Made by a program: the position numbers and the translations under genes. Positions 8,159-17,102 of a stretch of 64,000 nt of DNA are shown in pieces; the stretch's first letter is position 1, and each line of letters opens with the position of its first letter. Source of the stretch: Vulcanimicrobium sp035943995 (GTDB lineage Bacteria > Vulcanimicrobiota > Vulcanimicrobiia > Vulcanimicrobiales > Vulcanimicrobiaceae); the NCBI GenBank assembly GCA_035943995.1, contig DASZBS010000091.1:21913-85912 (forward strand). Direction: 5' to 3'. The notes beneath the pieces were generated by a model. It saw only the letters and a program-made list of their open reading frames with translations. It made no database searches and was not told the origin of the DNA.

Positions 8159-8584
8159 ATGGATCCGCTCGACCTCACCACCGCTCCGCCGCGCTCGCCG
8201 CGCGAGGCCCTCGCCGGCATCGTGTTCTTGCCGCGCACGATCGACAAGGTGCGTGCGACGCTCCCCGGCGGCGCCGCCGGCGCGTACAACATCGCGGGCT
8301 TCAGCCAGATGATGCTCGATGCGCTGGGGATCGAGCTCGACGCCTTTCGCGCCGCGGTCAGCGATGCGGCGAACGACGACGCCGTCGCGGCGTTCGTGAG
8401 CGCAGCGACGTCGCCGGACCGCATCGAACCGTGGAACGCGCTGGTCCTGGCCCGGCTGCCGCGCAACGGCGACCGCAACGCCGCCTTCGAAGCGTATCCG
8501 TGGCTGCGGGACCGCCCCGATCTCGTGCTCGCGCTCGACGTGCTCGAAGAGGACGACCGCCAGCACTTCGCTCGACGAAGCTGA
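8159..8584 (+). CDS. DUF5069 family protein
   Basis: A 141-residue cytosolic protein. The opening MDPLDLTTAPPRSPREALAG, then FLPRTIDKVRATLPGG and AGAYNIAGFSQMMLDALGI, are the signature of DUF5069. The family has no settled function. It follows the acyl-CoA ligase by ten bases and is probably co-transcribed with it and the following DoxX-like gene. Confidence 0.85.
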   Translation: MDPLDLTTAPPRSPREALAGIVFLPRTIDKVRATLPGGAAGAYNIAGFSQMMLDALGIELDAFRAAVSDAANDDAVAAFVSAATSPDRIEPWNALVLARLPRNGDRNAAFEAYPWLRDRPDLVLALDVLEEDDRQHFARRS

Positions 8585-8603
8585 CGCGGATCGCCGCATC
8601 CGT

Positions 8604-8957
8604 ATGCGCGCCAGCACGATCGTTACCGGCGTTCTCTTCATCGCAGCGGGCGCGGTGCATTTCATCCGGCCCGCGATGTACGAGCAGATCGTTCCGCCGC
8701 AGCTCGGCCACGCCGGCGTCCTGGTTGCGATCAGCGGCCTCGCGGAGATCGCGGGCGGCCTCGGCCTGATGATCCCGCAAACGCGCCGCGCCGCCGGCAT
8801 CGGCCTCATCGCGCTGCTCGTCGCCGTATGGCCCGCGAACATCTACATGGCGTTCGAAGCGGACCGCTTCGCCGCCGCGGCACCGGCGTGGGTGCTGTGG
8901 TCGCGCGTTCCGTTGCAAGTTGCCCTGATCTGGTGGGTCGAACGCGTCAGTCGCTAG
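8604..8957 (+). CDS. DoxX-like four-helix membrane protein
   Basis: A 117-residue protein with four predicted transmembrane helices and the motifs GAVHFIRPAMYEQIVPP and GLAEIAGGLGLMIPQTRRAAG, typical of small DoxX/DoxD-like proteins. These act in the membrane; some relatives have been linked to redox or thiosulfate metabolism, but this subgroup has no assigned role. It lies 19 bases after the DUF5069 gene. Confidence 0.75.
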   Translation: MRASTIVTGVLFIAAGAVHFIRPAMYEQIVPPQLGHAGVLVAISGLAEIAGGLGLMIPQTRRAAGIGLIALLVAVWPANIYMAFEADRFAAAAPAWVLWSRVPLQVALIWWVERVSR

Positions 8958-9056
8958 CACGAATACATTCACGGCGCGCACTCGTGCGTCGCCGGGGTCA
9001 CGAGCGGTCAACATTCCGAGGATTTCGCCACCGCGGGCGGCAAGTATCGTTGCCTC

Positions 9057-10040
9057 ATGGCCATGATAGACGCCACCCGGGTGGAAGGGCTGCGCCGAGA
9101 GCGCGGTCTGTCCCAGCGTGAGCTCTCTCGGGCCGCCGGCATCACGCGGCAGGCGGTCGGATCGATCGAGAGCGGCCGGTCGCAGCCGAGTGTCGGGATC
9201 GCGCTCGCGCTGGCGCGGGCGCTGGGCACGACGGTCGAGGAGCTGTTCGGCGCGCACGGCGAGCCTGCACCGAGATCGAACCGAGTCGTTGCTGCGACGA
9301 TCGCTGGCAAGACGGTCACCCATGCTCTGAACGAGGAACACCTCGCGATCGAGCCGACCGAGACGCCGGTCCCGAACGTCTTCATCGCCGGCTGCGAGCT
9401 CGCGGCCGGATTGTTGTCGCGTCACGCGATGGCGCGCTCCCGTCATTTGCGCGTCTTGTGGCTCACGATGACGAATCGTGCCGCGATCGAGGCGCTCGGA
9501 CATGGCCGCCTGCATGCGGCTGTCGTGCACGGCGACGTCACGGCGCAGCAGGCGCGGCAGATCGCGGAGTTCACGCGCTTCGAAGTCGCGCGCACGGACG
9601 CCGGCTGGCTCGTTTCGCGCGGAAACCCGCTCGGCCTGAAGGGCGCCGCCGACATCACGCGCACGAAGGCGCGCATCGCGAATCGGCCGGCGGGGGCGGG
9701 CGCACGCCGCCTGCTCGACGAGCGTCTGCGCCGCGCCGGCGTCGATCCGCGCGCAGTCGTGGGTTACGATCGGGAAGTTGCCGGTCAACTCGATGCCGGC
9801 CGTGCCATCGCGCAGGGCTTCGCCGACGCTGCCATCGGAATGGCCAGCGTCGCGCGCGTGTTCGACTTGGAGTTCATCCCCGTGCGCGAGGAGCGGTGCG
9901 TGCTGCTCGTTGCGAACGCCGCCGTGAGAACGCCGGAAGTGCGTACGCTGCTCGATGCGCTGCGCTCCGCGCCGTTTCGCCGCGACCTCGAGGGACTCGC
10001 CTCGTACGACGTCAGCCGAACGGGAGAGCATATCACATGA
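9057..10040 (+). CDS. XRE-type regulator with PBP-like ligand domain
   Basis: A 327-residue protein with an N-terminal helix-turn-helix of the XRE type (residues about 8-62, RRERGLSQRELSRAAGITRQ and VGSIESGRSQPS), followed by a periplasmic-binding-protein-like domain (about 90-315) of the kind seen in molybdate-linked regulators. It probably senses the oxyanion or its cofactor and controls the downstream ABC transporter, whose first ATG overlaps its stop codon (ATGA). A second in-frame ATG lies two codons later. A possible -10 box TATCGT ends six bases before the ATG, so the transcript may be leaderless. Confidence 0.85.
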   Translation: MAMIDATRVEGLRRERGLSQRELSRAAGITRQAVGSIESGRSQPSVGIALALARALGTTVEELFGAHGEPAPRSNRVVAATIAGKTVTHALNEEHLAIEPTETPVPNVFIAGCELAAGLLSRHAMARSRHLRVLWLTMTNRAAIEALGHGRLHAAVVHGDVTAQQARQIAEFTRFEVARTDAGWLVSRGNPLGLKGAADITRTKARIANRPAGAGARRLLDERLRRAGVDPRAVVGYDREVAGQLDAGRAIAQGFADAAIGMASVARVFDLEFIPVREERCVLLVANAAVRTPEVRTLLDALRSAPFRRDLEGLASYDVSRTGEHIT

Positions 10041-10954
10041 ACCGCCGTCTCTGGATCGCCGGCAGCTCCGCCTCGCTGGCGTTCGCCGCCTGCCCGGTCC
10101 GTGCGCAGACGCTGACGCCCCTAGACGTCGCCTACGCCGGTTCGATGGGATCGATGATGGAAGGGCCGATCAAGACGGGCGCGTCGCAAACGCTCCAGAT
10201 CGAAATGCACGGCCGCGCGCAAGGCTCCGACGCGCTCGCGAAGCTCATCGTCGGCGGAAGCGTCGCGGCCGACATCTTCATCGCGGTGACCCCCGGTCCG
10301 ATGCTGACCGTGCTCAGGGGCGGAAAGGCGAGCGTCGCGACGCCGGTCGCGCGCACGGAGATGGTGATCGCGTACAGCCCGAAGAGCAAGTACGCGCCCC
10401 AGTTTGCCGACGCGGCCGCCGGCAAGCGCGGTGCGATGCCCTGGTGGCAGATTCTGAAGCAGCGCGACCTGCGATTCGGAAGAACCGACCCGGCCGTGGA
10501 CCCGCAAGGCCGGAACATCATCTTCACCCTGCAGCTCGCAGAGGCTCACTACAAGCAGCCCGGCCTGGCGCAGAGCATTCTGGGGCCGACGATCAACCCA
10601 GCGCAGATATTCAGCGAGCCGACGGTCGAGGCCCGGTTGCAAAGCGGCGAGCTCGATGCGGCGTCGGCGTACAAGATCCAGCCCGGACCGTTCAATGTAC
10701 CGTTCGTAACGTTGCCGGCGGAGATCAATCTGGGGAACGATGCGCTGCGCGACCGCTACGCGCAACAGACGCTGGAGATCGGCGGCGCGATACGCCACCC
10801 CGAACCACTCGTTTATTACGCAGCCGTGCTCGACGCGTCCGCGCACAAAGACAAGGCCGTTGCATTCGTCAACTGGCTGACCGGAGCCGGACAGGCGATC
10901 TTCCGGCAGTATTTCTACGATCCGTCGGCGGGTGCGTCGCCCCTGCGTGCGTAG
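10037..10954 (+). CDS. ABC transporter substrate-binding protein, molybdate/tungstate type
   Basis: A 305-residue exported protein; the signal peptide ends near VRA-QT. The mature part opens with LDVAYAGSMGSMMEGPIK, close to the ligand-binding start of ModA/WtpA-type oxyanion-binding proteins, and later shows FGRTDPAVDPQG and the C-terminal KDKAVAFVNWLTGAGQAIF block. It should capture molybdate or tungstate for the permease and ATPase that follow. Whether it prefers molybdate, tungstate or another oxyanion cannot be read here. Start is fixed by the ATGA overlap with the regulator. Confidence 0.85.
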   Translation: MNRRLWIAGSSASLAFAACPVRAQTLTPLDVAYAGSMGSMMEGPIKTGASQTLQIEMHGRAQGSDALAKLIVGGSVAADIFIAVTPGPMLTVLRGGKASVATPVARTEMVIAYSPKSKYAPQFADAAAGKRGAMPWWQILKQRDLRFGRTDPAVDPQGRNIIFTLQLAEAHYKQPGLAQSILGPTINPAQIFSEPTVEARLQSGELDAASAYKIQPGPFNVPFVTLPAEINLGNDALRDRYAQQTLEIGGAIRHPEPLVYYAAVLDASAHKDKAVAFVNWLTGAGQAIFRQYFYDPSAGASPLRA

Positions 10955-10967
10955 CGCGACGTTGCCC

Positions 10968-11720
10968 GTGCTGGTGAAGCGCGTCGCGGCGGTCATCTTT
11001 GCATTCGCCCTCCTGTACCCGTTTGTCGGATTGTTCGTCCCGGTTGGCCCGTGGCGCTGGGGCGACGGCGCCGCAACCGTGGATTCGGTCCGCGTCTCGC
11101 TGCTCTTCACCGGCATTGCGATGGTGGTCGTCGTCGTCATCGGGACGCCGATGGCGCTCTACATCGCTCGCTCCGCTACGCGCGAACGTCTGTGGTGGCA
11201 AGCGATACTCTTGGTTTCCGTGCTTTTGCCGCCGCTTGCGCTGGGCATCTTGCTTTCACTGGCCTTTGGTCCGCACGCACTCGGCGCGTACCTCGAGCGC
11301 TTCGGTTTGAAGATGACGAACACGCCGCTGGCTTTCGTCACCACGCAAGTCTACGTCAGCATCGGTTACTATGTCCTCGGCGCCGTCGCCGCGCTCGATG
11401 GCGTTCCCCGGACGCTCGAGATTCAAGGGGGTTTGCTCGGACACGATCGCTGGAGCGTGTTTTGGCGCATCACGTTTCCCATTGCGCGATTAGGATTCGC
11501 GGTGGCGCTCAGCCTTGCGTGGGTTCGCGCATTGACCGAATTCGGTGCCGTCGTCATTACCGCGTACTATCCGGCCGGCATGCCGGTCGCTCTTTGGACG
11601 AGCCTCGAGAACTTCGGGTTGCCGGCGGTGATGCCGCTGCTCGTCGTGTTCCTGCTGACGGCACTCCCTTTGCCTTGGCTTGCCCACGTCCTCGCGCAGC
11701 GGCGGACAGCTCGTGCTTGA
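10968..11720 (+). CDS. ABC transporter permease, molybdate/tungstate type
   Basis: About 250 residues with five to six transmembrane helices and the binding-protein-dependent permease signature near the middle of the protein (DGVPRTLEIQGGLLGHDRWSVFWRITFP), the EAA loop that contacts the ATPase. It forms the membrane channel of the oxyanion importer. The start is uncertain: GTG codons at 10932, 10947, 10968 and 10974 and a TTG at 10962 are in frame; the upstream ones overlap the binding-protein gene. Its end overlaps the ATPase start by eight bases. Confidence 0.82.
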   Translation: MLVKRVAAVIFAFALLYPFVGLFVPVGPWRWGDGAATVDSVRVSLLFTGIAMVVVVVIGTPMALYIARSATRERLWWQAILLVSVLLPPLALGILLSLAFGPHALGAYLERFGLKMTNTPLAFVTTQVYVSIGYYVLGAVAALDGVPRTLEIQGGLLGHDRWSVFWRITFPIARLGFAVALSLAWVRALTEFGAVVITAYYPAGMPVALWTSLENFGLPAVMPLLVVFLLTALPLPWLAHVLAQRRTARA

Positions 11721-12411
11721 CGCGCACATCGTGAAGAGGCGACCGCGCTTCACGGTCGATGTCGCAGTGCGCGTTCGGTCGGGCGAGGCGTGCGGTCTCT
11801 TCGGAGTGTCCGGCTCGGGCAAGAGCACGGTATTGGCATGCATCGCCGGCGCTGAAGCGCCGGACGGCGGGCACGTCACCGTCGACGCGGTTACGGTCTT
11901 CCCACCGCCGCTGCCGCTGCACCAACGACAGGTCGGGTATCTCACGCAGGATGCGAACTTGTTCCCGCACCTGCGCGTCGCCGACAACGTCTGGTTCGGC
12001 TTGACGAACGGCAACCGGGATGCGAACGCGCCGTGGGTCGCGGAGCTGCGCGAACGCCTGCAACTCGGACCGGTCTGGCAAGCGCCGGCGACCGCGATTT
12101 CCGGCGGCCAAGCGCGACGGGTCGCGCTTGCGCGCATGTTGGCGCGCAAACCGCCCATCGTGTTACTGGACGAGCCGTTCAGCGGCCTCGATCGTCACCT
12201 CGTGCGGGAGCTCGTGTCGGCCATCGTGCAGTGGCAGGCGGACCTCAGGTTTACGATGCTCGTCGTTGGCCATGAATCCGACGTACTCGAGCGGCTGTGC
12301 CCCCGCGCGATCGCCATCGAGGACGGCCGTGCGGTGCAGGACGCGCCGTGGGCCGAGTTACGCACGAAACCGGCGACGCCGTTGCTTGCGCAATTGCTCG
12401 CGCCGCTTTGA
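11713..12411 (+). CDS. ABC transporter ATPase, molybdate/tungstate type
   Basis: About 232 residues. Walker A GVSGSGKST, Q-loop region VGYLTQDANLFPHLRV, signature ISGGQARRVALARML, Walker B IVLLDEPF and the H-loop histidine VVGHES are all present, so it should be active. It lacks the C-terminal MOP domain of classic ModC, being shorter. It powers the importer encoded upstream. The GTG at 11713 overlaps the permease stop; an earlier start at 11680 would add residues not typical of the family. Confidence 0.85.
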   Translation: MLDAHIVKRRPRFTVDVAVRVRSGEACGLFGVSGSGKSTVLACIAGAEAPDGGHVTVDAVTVFPPPLPLHQRQVGYLTQDANLFPHLRVADNVWFGLTNGNRDANAPWVAELRERLQLGPVWQAPATAISGGQARRVALARMLARKPPIVLLDEPFSGLDRHLVRELVSAIVQWQADLRFTMLVVGHESDVLERLCPRAIAIEDGRAVQDAPWAELRTKPATPLLAQLLAPL

Positions 12412-12454
12412 GGCCGGAGCACGACGTCGCAAGCGAGCTCGGGCGAGCCGTCGC

Positions 12455-12877
12455 TCAAGCGGGCGCGCCCGGCGCGCGTGTGACCACCGCCGTGCAGTAC
12501 TTGCAGCGGCGCGCGTCCTGTGCGATCTCGCAGAGACACTCCGGACAGGTCTTCAGCGCGAGCACGGGTTCCTCGGGCGCACGAAACCGTGCGGCGATCG
12601 TGCGGAACGGTACGACGACCGCGTAGTAGATCACCAGCGCGTCGAGCAGAAACGTGATCAGCGCGTTGACGAAGTCGCCGACCGGAAAGTGGGTACGGCC
12701 GAGCGTGAAGCCGAGCTTGGAGAAGTCGGGCTGGCCGATGATCGCCGCTACCAGCGGCGTCAAAATGTCCTTGACGAGCGCGTTTACGACCGCGGTGAAC
12801 GCCGAGCCGACGATCACCGCGACGGCGAGGTCGATGACGTTGCCGCGCGCGACGAACGTGCCGAATCCCTTGAACGT
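12455..12877 (-). CDS. mscL: Large-conductance mechanosensitive channel MscL, apparent ACG start
   Basis: A 140-residue MscL that opens under membrane tension to release solutes. The conserved first helix reads FKGFGTFVARGNVIDLAVAVIVGSAF, followed by loop, second membrane helix (ALITFLLDALVIYYAVVVPF) and a C-terminal zinc-ribbon-like CPECLCEIAQDARRCKYC found in some relatives. No ATG, GTG or TTG precedes the first helix in frame. An AGGAGG Shine-Dalgarno (12883-12888) lies five bases before an ACG at 12875-12877, giving the expected (M)FKGF N-terminus, so ACG is the likely start. A GTG at 12817 would delete half of the first membrane helix. Confidence 0.85.
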   Translation of the reverse strand, partial: TFKGFGTFVARGNVIDLAVAVIVGSAFTAVVNALVKDILTPLVAAIIGQPDFSKLGFTLGRTHFPVGDFVNALITFLLDALVIYYAVVVPFRTIAARFRAPEEPVLALKTCPECLCEIAQDARRCKYCTAVVTRAPGAPA

Positions 12878-13123
12878 ACTGTCCTCCTTGCGCGTAGAGC
12901 GCGCAGCGCGGCGTTCGCCGTCTTGCTCTCTCGATCCGGCGGCGTCGCAGTGGAACCAGGCCGCGAATCGTGACGTTTCTTCTTCACATGCTGCCGTAAA
13001 GGCAATCTTTACGGAGTTGCCGTCAAGGCTTTACCGGTCTCGCCCTGCGAACTTCACTTTCCCGGCCGCCGGCCGATTATCCTAAACAGAGCAGCGCTCG
13101 TACCACACGAGGGTGTTTTGCAC

Positions 13124-13390
13124 ATGGATGTCCCCGATAACCTCGATACGTTTCTCCGCGACCTTCTCAAGGAAGAGGGTGGTGCGGTTCAACTCGACGA
13201 TGAGGACCGGGCGTTCATCGACCGCATCCTCCAGTCGATCACGCAGGGCAGCAAAGGCGTGTTCGTCGTGCTGCACCCGAACGACCGCATGCAGTACATG
13301 CTGTTGAACACCAACCGGGCCGGCGCGATCGCGCTGCTCGCGAAGGTGATGCAGCGGACTGCGGAAGCGCTGGAAGCCGACCTCGACTGA
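13124..13390 (+). CDS. Small hypothetical protein
   Basis: An 88-residue acidic cytosolic protein (DVPDNLDTFLRDLLKEEGG, then an alpha/beta part VFVVLHPNDRMQYMLLNTNRAG). No cysteine, signal peptide or known motif. A GAGGGTG ribosome binding site lies eight bases before the ATG; a TTG at 13118 is a weaker start. It stands alone between mscL and a convergent gene. I do not recognise the family. Confidence 0.7.
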   Translation: MDVPDNLDTFLRDLLKEEGGAVQLDDEDRAFIDRILQSITQGSKGVFVVLHPNDRMQYMLLNTNRAGAIALLAKVMQRTAEALEADLD

Positions 13391-13405
13391 CCGCTCGCCC
13401 GCGCG

Positions 13406-14833
13406 TCAGCGCGGGATGAACAGCACGCGCCCGACCGACTCGTCGAGGTCGACCACGTACCTGTCCCACAGGCCGATGCCGACGTGGGCGATCGTTTGCG
13501 TGCGCCGCACCGCGGTCTTGGTGACGCCGACTGCCAGCGGGCCGACGTGCACGTCGGGGATCTCGACGGTGAACACGTCGTCGGAGCCCGCCATCCCGAG
13601 CGCCTGGCCGCGCGCGACGATTGCCCATTGCGGCCCCACCCGGTACGCCGCGTAGCCGATCGAGAGCACGGATTGGTCGCCGGTGTCCAGCAGCGCGCGC
13701 GCGCCCTGCGGACCGAACTTCGTCTGCACGATCGGCGAACCGTTGCGGAACGCCAGCCGCACTGCGCCCGGCGCGTCGGTCCCGCTGCCCGGCGCCAGGA
13801 CGCGCGCGGTCCGGCCGGCACGATCGAGCACCAGCCGCACGCGGCCGAGCAGATCGCTCCCCACCACCACGTCGAAGGGTGCCGCGGCCGACCGCGGGAC
13901 GACCGCGAAGCGCACGCGCGCGAACGTCGCCGCGCCGAGCGCGAGCGGTCCCGATTCGACGAACCCCGTCGCGAAACGCGAGAGCCCGGAGATCTCGAGC
14001 TCGCCGTGCGGCTCGAGGCCCAGCGTCTCGGCGAGGCCGAGCGTGATCGCGCTGGGGGTCGCGCCGCTGTCGAGCAGGCAGCGCACGCGGCGGCCGCCCA
14101 GGCTGCACGGGACGATCGGGATCGGGTCGTCGCCGAGCGCGAGCGGCGCGTCGCCGGCGAACGTCGCCGCCGCCCCCGCCGGCGGCCCGATCGGCTCCGA
14201 GACGACCGCGACGGCATCCAGCCGGCCGGTCTCGAACGGCCCGCGGCGGTCCAGGGCGAAGCTCGCTCCGCCGGCCCGGGTCTCGCCCGCGTACACCGCC
14301 AGCGGCCGTCCGTCCGCGGTGTCGATGCGGCGGAGCGCCTGCGTCGCGGGGTCCAGGATCGCGATCAGCTCCATAGCGTCGCGCGCGCGCACGCGCCAGC
14401 GCCCGGCGCCCGCCGGCGCGACGGTGCCGCCGGCCGCGCGGAAGGCGGGCTCGGCGAACGCGTACGAGGCGATCGCGGCCAGCGTCCGCTGCGTGAGCGC
14501 CGACTCGTCGTCTTCTTCGGGCAAGGCGACGTCGTTGAGCGCGAACGTCCACTCGCGCGTGCCGTCGAACCACGTCCCGCCGCAGACGCCGTCGACGCAG
14601 CGGCGCACCAGCCGCCGGCTGCCGAGTTGGTCGAACGTCGTCGTGACCGTTCGCCCTTCGATCACGCGCGTGCCGGTCGCGTGGAACCGCACCGTCGCCG
14701 CATGCCCGCTCGCGGCCGCGAGCGCGGCTAGCGGGTCGGGCGCCGGCACGGCGGCGACCGCGGCGAGCGCCCCCGCGGCGGCGCAGGTGCCGAGCGCGGC
14801 GGCAAGCGCGAGGAAACGCACCGCGAATCGCAT
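13406..14833 (-). CDS. Exported protein with two retropepsin-like aspartyl domains
   Basis: A 475-residue protein with a signal peptide. After an N-terminal region of about 220 residues it shows two copies of a single-domain aspartyl-protease fold: CLLDSGATPSAI near residue 255, with a later VVVGSDLLGRVRLVLD block, and ALLDTGDQSVLS near residue 384, with GIGLWDRYVVDLD. The DSGA/DTGD motifs hold the catalytic aspartates. Retropepsin-like enzymes usually need two such domains, so one chain could form an active pair. The target is unknown; it presumably acts outside the cytosol. Confidence 0.8.
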   Translation of the reverse strand: MRFAVRFLALAAALGTCAAAGALAAVAAVPAPDPLAALAAASGHAATVRFHATGTRVIEGRTVTTTFDQLGSRRLVRRCVDGVCGGTWFDGTREWTFALNDVALPEEDDESALTQRTLAAIASYAFAEPAFRAAGGTVAPAGAGRWRVRARDAMELIAILDPATQALRRIDTADGRPLAVYAGETRAGGASFALDRRGPFETGRLDAVAVVSEPIGPPAGAAATFAGDAPLALGDDPIPIVPCSLGGRRVRCLLDSGATPSAITLGLAETLGLEPHGELEISGLSRFATGFVESGPLALGAATFARVRFAVVPRSAAAPFDVVVGSDLLGRVRLVLDRAGRTARVLAPGSGTDAPGAVRLAFRNGSPIVQTKFGPQGARALLDTGDQSVLSIGYAAYRVGPQWAIVARGQALGMAGSDDVFTVEIPDVHVGPLAVGVTKTAVRRTQTIAHVGIGLWDRYVVDLDESVGRVLFIPR

Positions 14834-14837
14834 CCGG

Positions 14838-15140
14838 GTGGAACTGCACCCTCTCGACGGCTACCTCCTCGACGGACGCCCCGGCAAGGCCGACGCGATC
14901 GCCGCCGCGCTGCGCGACCGCTCGCCCGATCCGCGCGCCCAGCCGTTCTACCGCGCGCTCGAAGCCGTCGGCGCCCGCGCTGCGGACGAGGCGCTGCTGG
15001 CGCTGCGCTTGGTGCTGGGCGGCAAGCTCGCCGCCGACGAGACGATCGTGGACGCGCGAACCGCGCGCGCTCGCGCGAAGGCGGGCGAGGCAGGGGCGCG
15101 CGACGCATACTTCGCGTCCGTGGGAGTTATAGGACGATGA
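14838..15140 (+). CDS. Possible small hypothetical protein
   Basis: A 100-residue reading frame from a GTG: helical, with YLLDGRPGKADAIAAALRDR and ALEAVGARAADEALLALRLV. Composition is protein-like, and no better frame covers this stretch. However, the GTG lies only four bases from the divergent start of the aspartyl-protease gene and has no clear ribosome binding site, so it may be spurious or start elsewhere. Confidence 0.45.
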   Translation: MELHPLDGYLLDGRPGKADAIAAALRDRSPDPRAQPFYRALEAVGARAADEALLALRLVLGGKLAADETIVDARTARARAKAGEAGARDAYFASVGVIGR

Positions 15141-15183
15141 TGTGCGGAACGAACGTAGGACGGCCATGCGTTACTGTGGAGTG

Positions 15184-15540
15184 ATGTCCCGCCTCGTCGT
15201 CGTTACCGTCTTGGGTCTTTTGCTCGTCCCCGCCGCCGCATTCGCCGCGCCGACGCCCGCGGCGTCGCCGACCGCGGTTGCGCAGAGCAGCAGCGCGCAC
15301 GACGGCGGCGTGATCGAAGGCAAAGTCACCAACGTCGACTACCAGCGCGGCGTCGTGACGGTGGACTCGACCACGCAAGGCAGGGTCGACGTCGCGACGA
15401 TGCCGACCACGAGCGTGCAGTCCGACGAGCCCGGTTATCACACGCTGACCGATGTCGCGAAGGGCTCGAAGGTGCAGATCTTCATCTCGAAGACCGCCGG
15501 CAAGCTCGTCGCGCAGATCATCCGGCTCATCAAGCATTGA
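15184..15540 (+). CDS. Small exported hypothetical protein
   Basis: About 118 residues with a clear signal peptide (MSRLVVVTVLGLLLVPAAAFA). The mature part contains a small beta domain: GGVIEGKVTNVDYQRGVVTVDS, then KGSKVQIFISKTAGKLVAQIIRLIK, similar in character to DUF5666-like small beta barrels. I chose the ATG at 15184 because GGAG is nearby and it opens the signal peptide; ATG 15166 is possible. It overlaps the next gene by four bases (TTGA). Confidence 0.7.
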   Translation: MSRLVVVTVLGLLLVPAAAFAAPTPAASPTAVAQSSSAHDGGVIEGKVTNVDYQRGVVTVDSTTQGRVDVATMPTTSVQSDEPGYHTLTDVAKGSKVQIFISKTAGKLVAQIIRLIKH

Positions 15541-17102
15541 CCCTCCCTGCTGATCTCGCCGCGCTCGCGCGCGGCGTGATCGGAGTCGGATTCACGGGCG
15601 CCTCGGCGCAGACGGCGCCGCTGGATGCGTTGCGCGAATTCTCACCGGGCGCGCTGATCCTCTTCGCGCGCAACGCCGGCACGCCGGACGAGCTGCGCGA
15701 GCTCGTCGCCGCGCTGCGTGAGACCGCGGCACCGTCACCGCTGATGGCCGTCGATCAGGAAGGCGGCCGCGTCGAGCGCATCCGGGACGGCGTGGCGGCA
15801 CTACCGTCCGCGATGGCCGTCGGCGCCACGGGCGACGTCGCGCTCGCCGAACGGCTCGGCACGCTGTTGGGCCGCGACCTCGCGCGCTTCGGCATCGACG
15901 TCGACCTCGCACCCGTCGCCGACCTGTCGCTGCAGCCGCGCAGCGCCGTCGTCGCGACGCGCTCGTTCGGCGACGACCCGCAGCGCGTCGCGGACTTCGT
16001 CATCGCGTTCGCGCGCGGGCTCGAGCGCGGCGGCGTCGCGGCGGCGTTGAAACATTTCCCCGGCCACGGCTCGACTCAGGAAGACTCGCACGTCGCGCTG
16101 CCGCACGTCACCGCCGACGCCGCGACGTTGCGCGCCCGCGACCTCGTCCCGTTCGCCCGCGCTATCACCGCGCGCGCGGCGTCGATCGTCCTCACCGCGC
16201 ACGTCGTGATCGAAGCATTCGACGCCGACCGCCCCGCGACGATCGCGCCCGCCGTCCTGACGGGTCTGCTGCGAGACGAGCTCGGCTACGACGGGATCGT
16301 CGCGACCGACTGCTTGGAGATGGACGCGATCGCGAACGGCGTCGGCACCGTGCGCGGCGCGGTCGAGGCGCTCGCCGCAGGTGCCGACCTCCTGCTGATC
16401 AGCCACCACCTCGAGCTCGCGCACGCCGCCGCCGAAGCGATCGCCACCGCCGTTCGGGACGGCGAGATCCCGCTGTCGCGCCTGCAAGAAGCATACGCGC
16501 GCGTGCACGGCTTGCGCGAGCGGCTCGCGCAGCGCGTTCCGCTCGCGACCGCGTTGGACGAAGATGCGCCGCAGGAAACCGCGCGCCGCGCACCGACCGT
16601 CTTGCGCGGCGAGCCACGCCTTCGCGCGGGCAAGCCCGTCACCGTGATCTCGTTCGAAGGCACGGTCGCCGACAACGTCGCGCTTTCCGGCCGAACGGCG
16701 TCGGTCACGTCGGCGTCGCTGAGCTCGGCGCTGCGGCAACGCGGCTGGAAGAGCGAGATCATGCGCGCCGCGATCGAGCCGGCCGCGAACGACATCGATC
16801 TGCTGCTCGACCACGTCGCCGCGCTCGGTGACCGTGAATTCGTTCTGGTGACGCGCGATGCCCACGTGCAACCCGCGCAACGCGACGCCGTCGCGCGCAT
16901 CCTCACGCGCGTGCCCGACGCGCTGATCGTCTCGGCGCGCGCGCCGTACGACGCGCTGCTGTGGCCGCCGGCCCGCCGCGTGCTGTGCATCTACGGCGAC
17001 CAGCCGATCTCCATCGAAGGCTGCGCCGACATCCTTGCCGGCCGCGCCGAAGCCCGCGGTACGCTACCGGTCCGGCTCACGGAAGACGCCGCTGTTCGCT
17101 GA
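15537..17102 (+). CDS. nagZ: Beta-N-acetylhexosaminidase NagZ (GH3)
   Basis: A 521-residue glycoside hydrolase family 3 enzyme that removes N-acetylglucosamine from anhydro-muropeptides during cell-wall recycling. It has MAVDQEGGRVERI, the loop motif KHFPGHGSTQEDSH with the catalytic Asp-His dyad typical of NagZ, and DGIVATDCLEMDAI with the nucleophile aspartate. A C-terminal extension of about 180 residues makes it longer than the E. coli enzyme and resembles the two-domain Gram-positive type. No signal peptide is seen, so it is probably cytosolic. It is the first gene of a recycling operon with anmK and murQ. Confidence 0.92.
   Translation: MTLPADLAALARGVIGVGFTGASAQTAPLDALREFSPGALILFARNAGTPDELRELVAALRETAAPSPLMAVDQEGGRVERIRDGVAALPSAMAVGATGDVALAERLGTLLGRDLARFGIDVDLAPVADLSLQPRSAVVATRSFGDDPQRVADFVIAFARGLERGGVAAALKHFPGHGSTQEDSHVALPHVTADAATLRARDLVPFARAITARAASIVLTAHVVIEAFDADRPATIAPAVLTGLLRDELGYDGIVATDCLEMDAIANGVGTVRGAVEALAAGADLLLISHHLELAHAAAEAIATAVRDGEIPLSRLQEAYARVHGLRERLAQRVPLATALDEDAPQETARRAPTVLRGEPRLRAGKPVTVISFEGTVADNVALSGRTASVTSASLSSALRQRGWKSEIMRAAIEPAANDIDLLLDHVAALGDREFVLVTRDAHVQPAQRDAVARILTRVPDALIVSARAPYDALLWPPARRVLCIYGDQPISIEGCADILAGRAEARGTLPVRLTEDAAVR

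Noticed and set aside
12455..12817. MscL starting at GTG 12817
   Set aside because: It would remove the first half of the conserved first membrane helix, while a perfect Shine-Dalgarno lies before the ACG at 12877.
14728..15108. A minus-strand gene opposite 14838-15140
   Set aside because: Its translation is a string of Arg, Ala and Pro without any fold-like pattern; the plus-strand frame is more protein-like.
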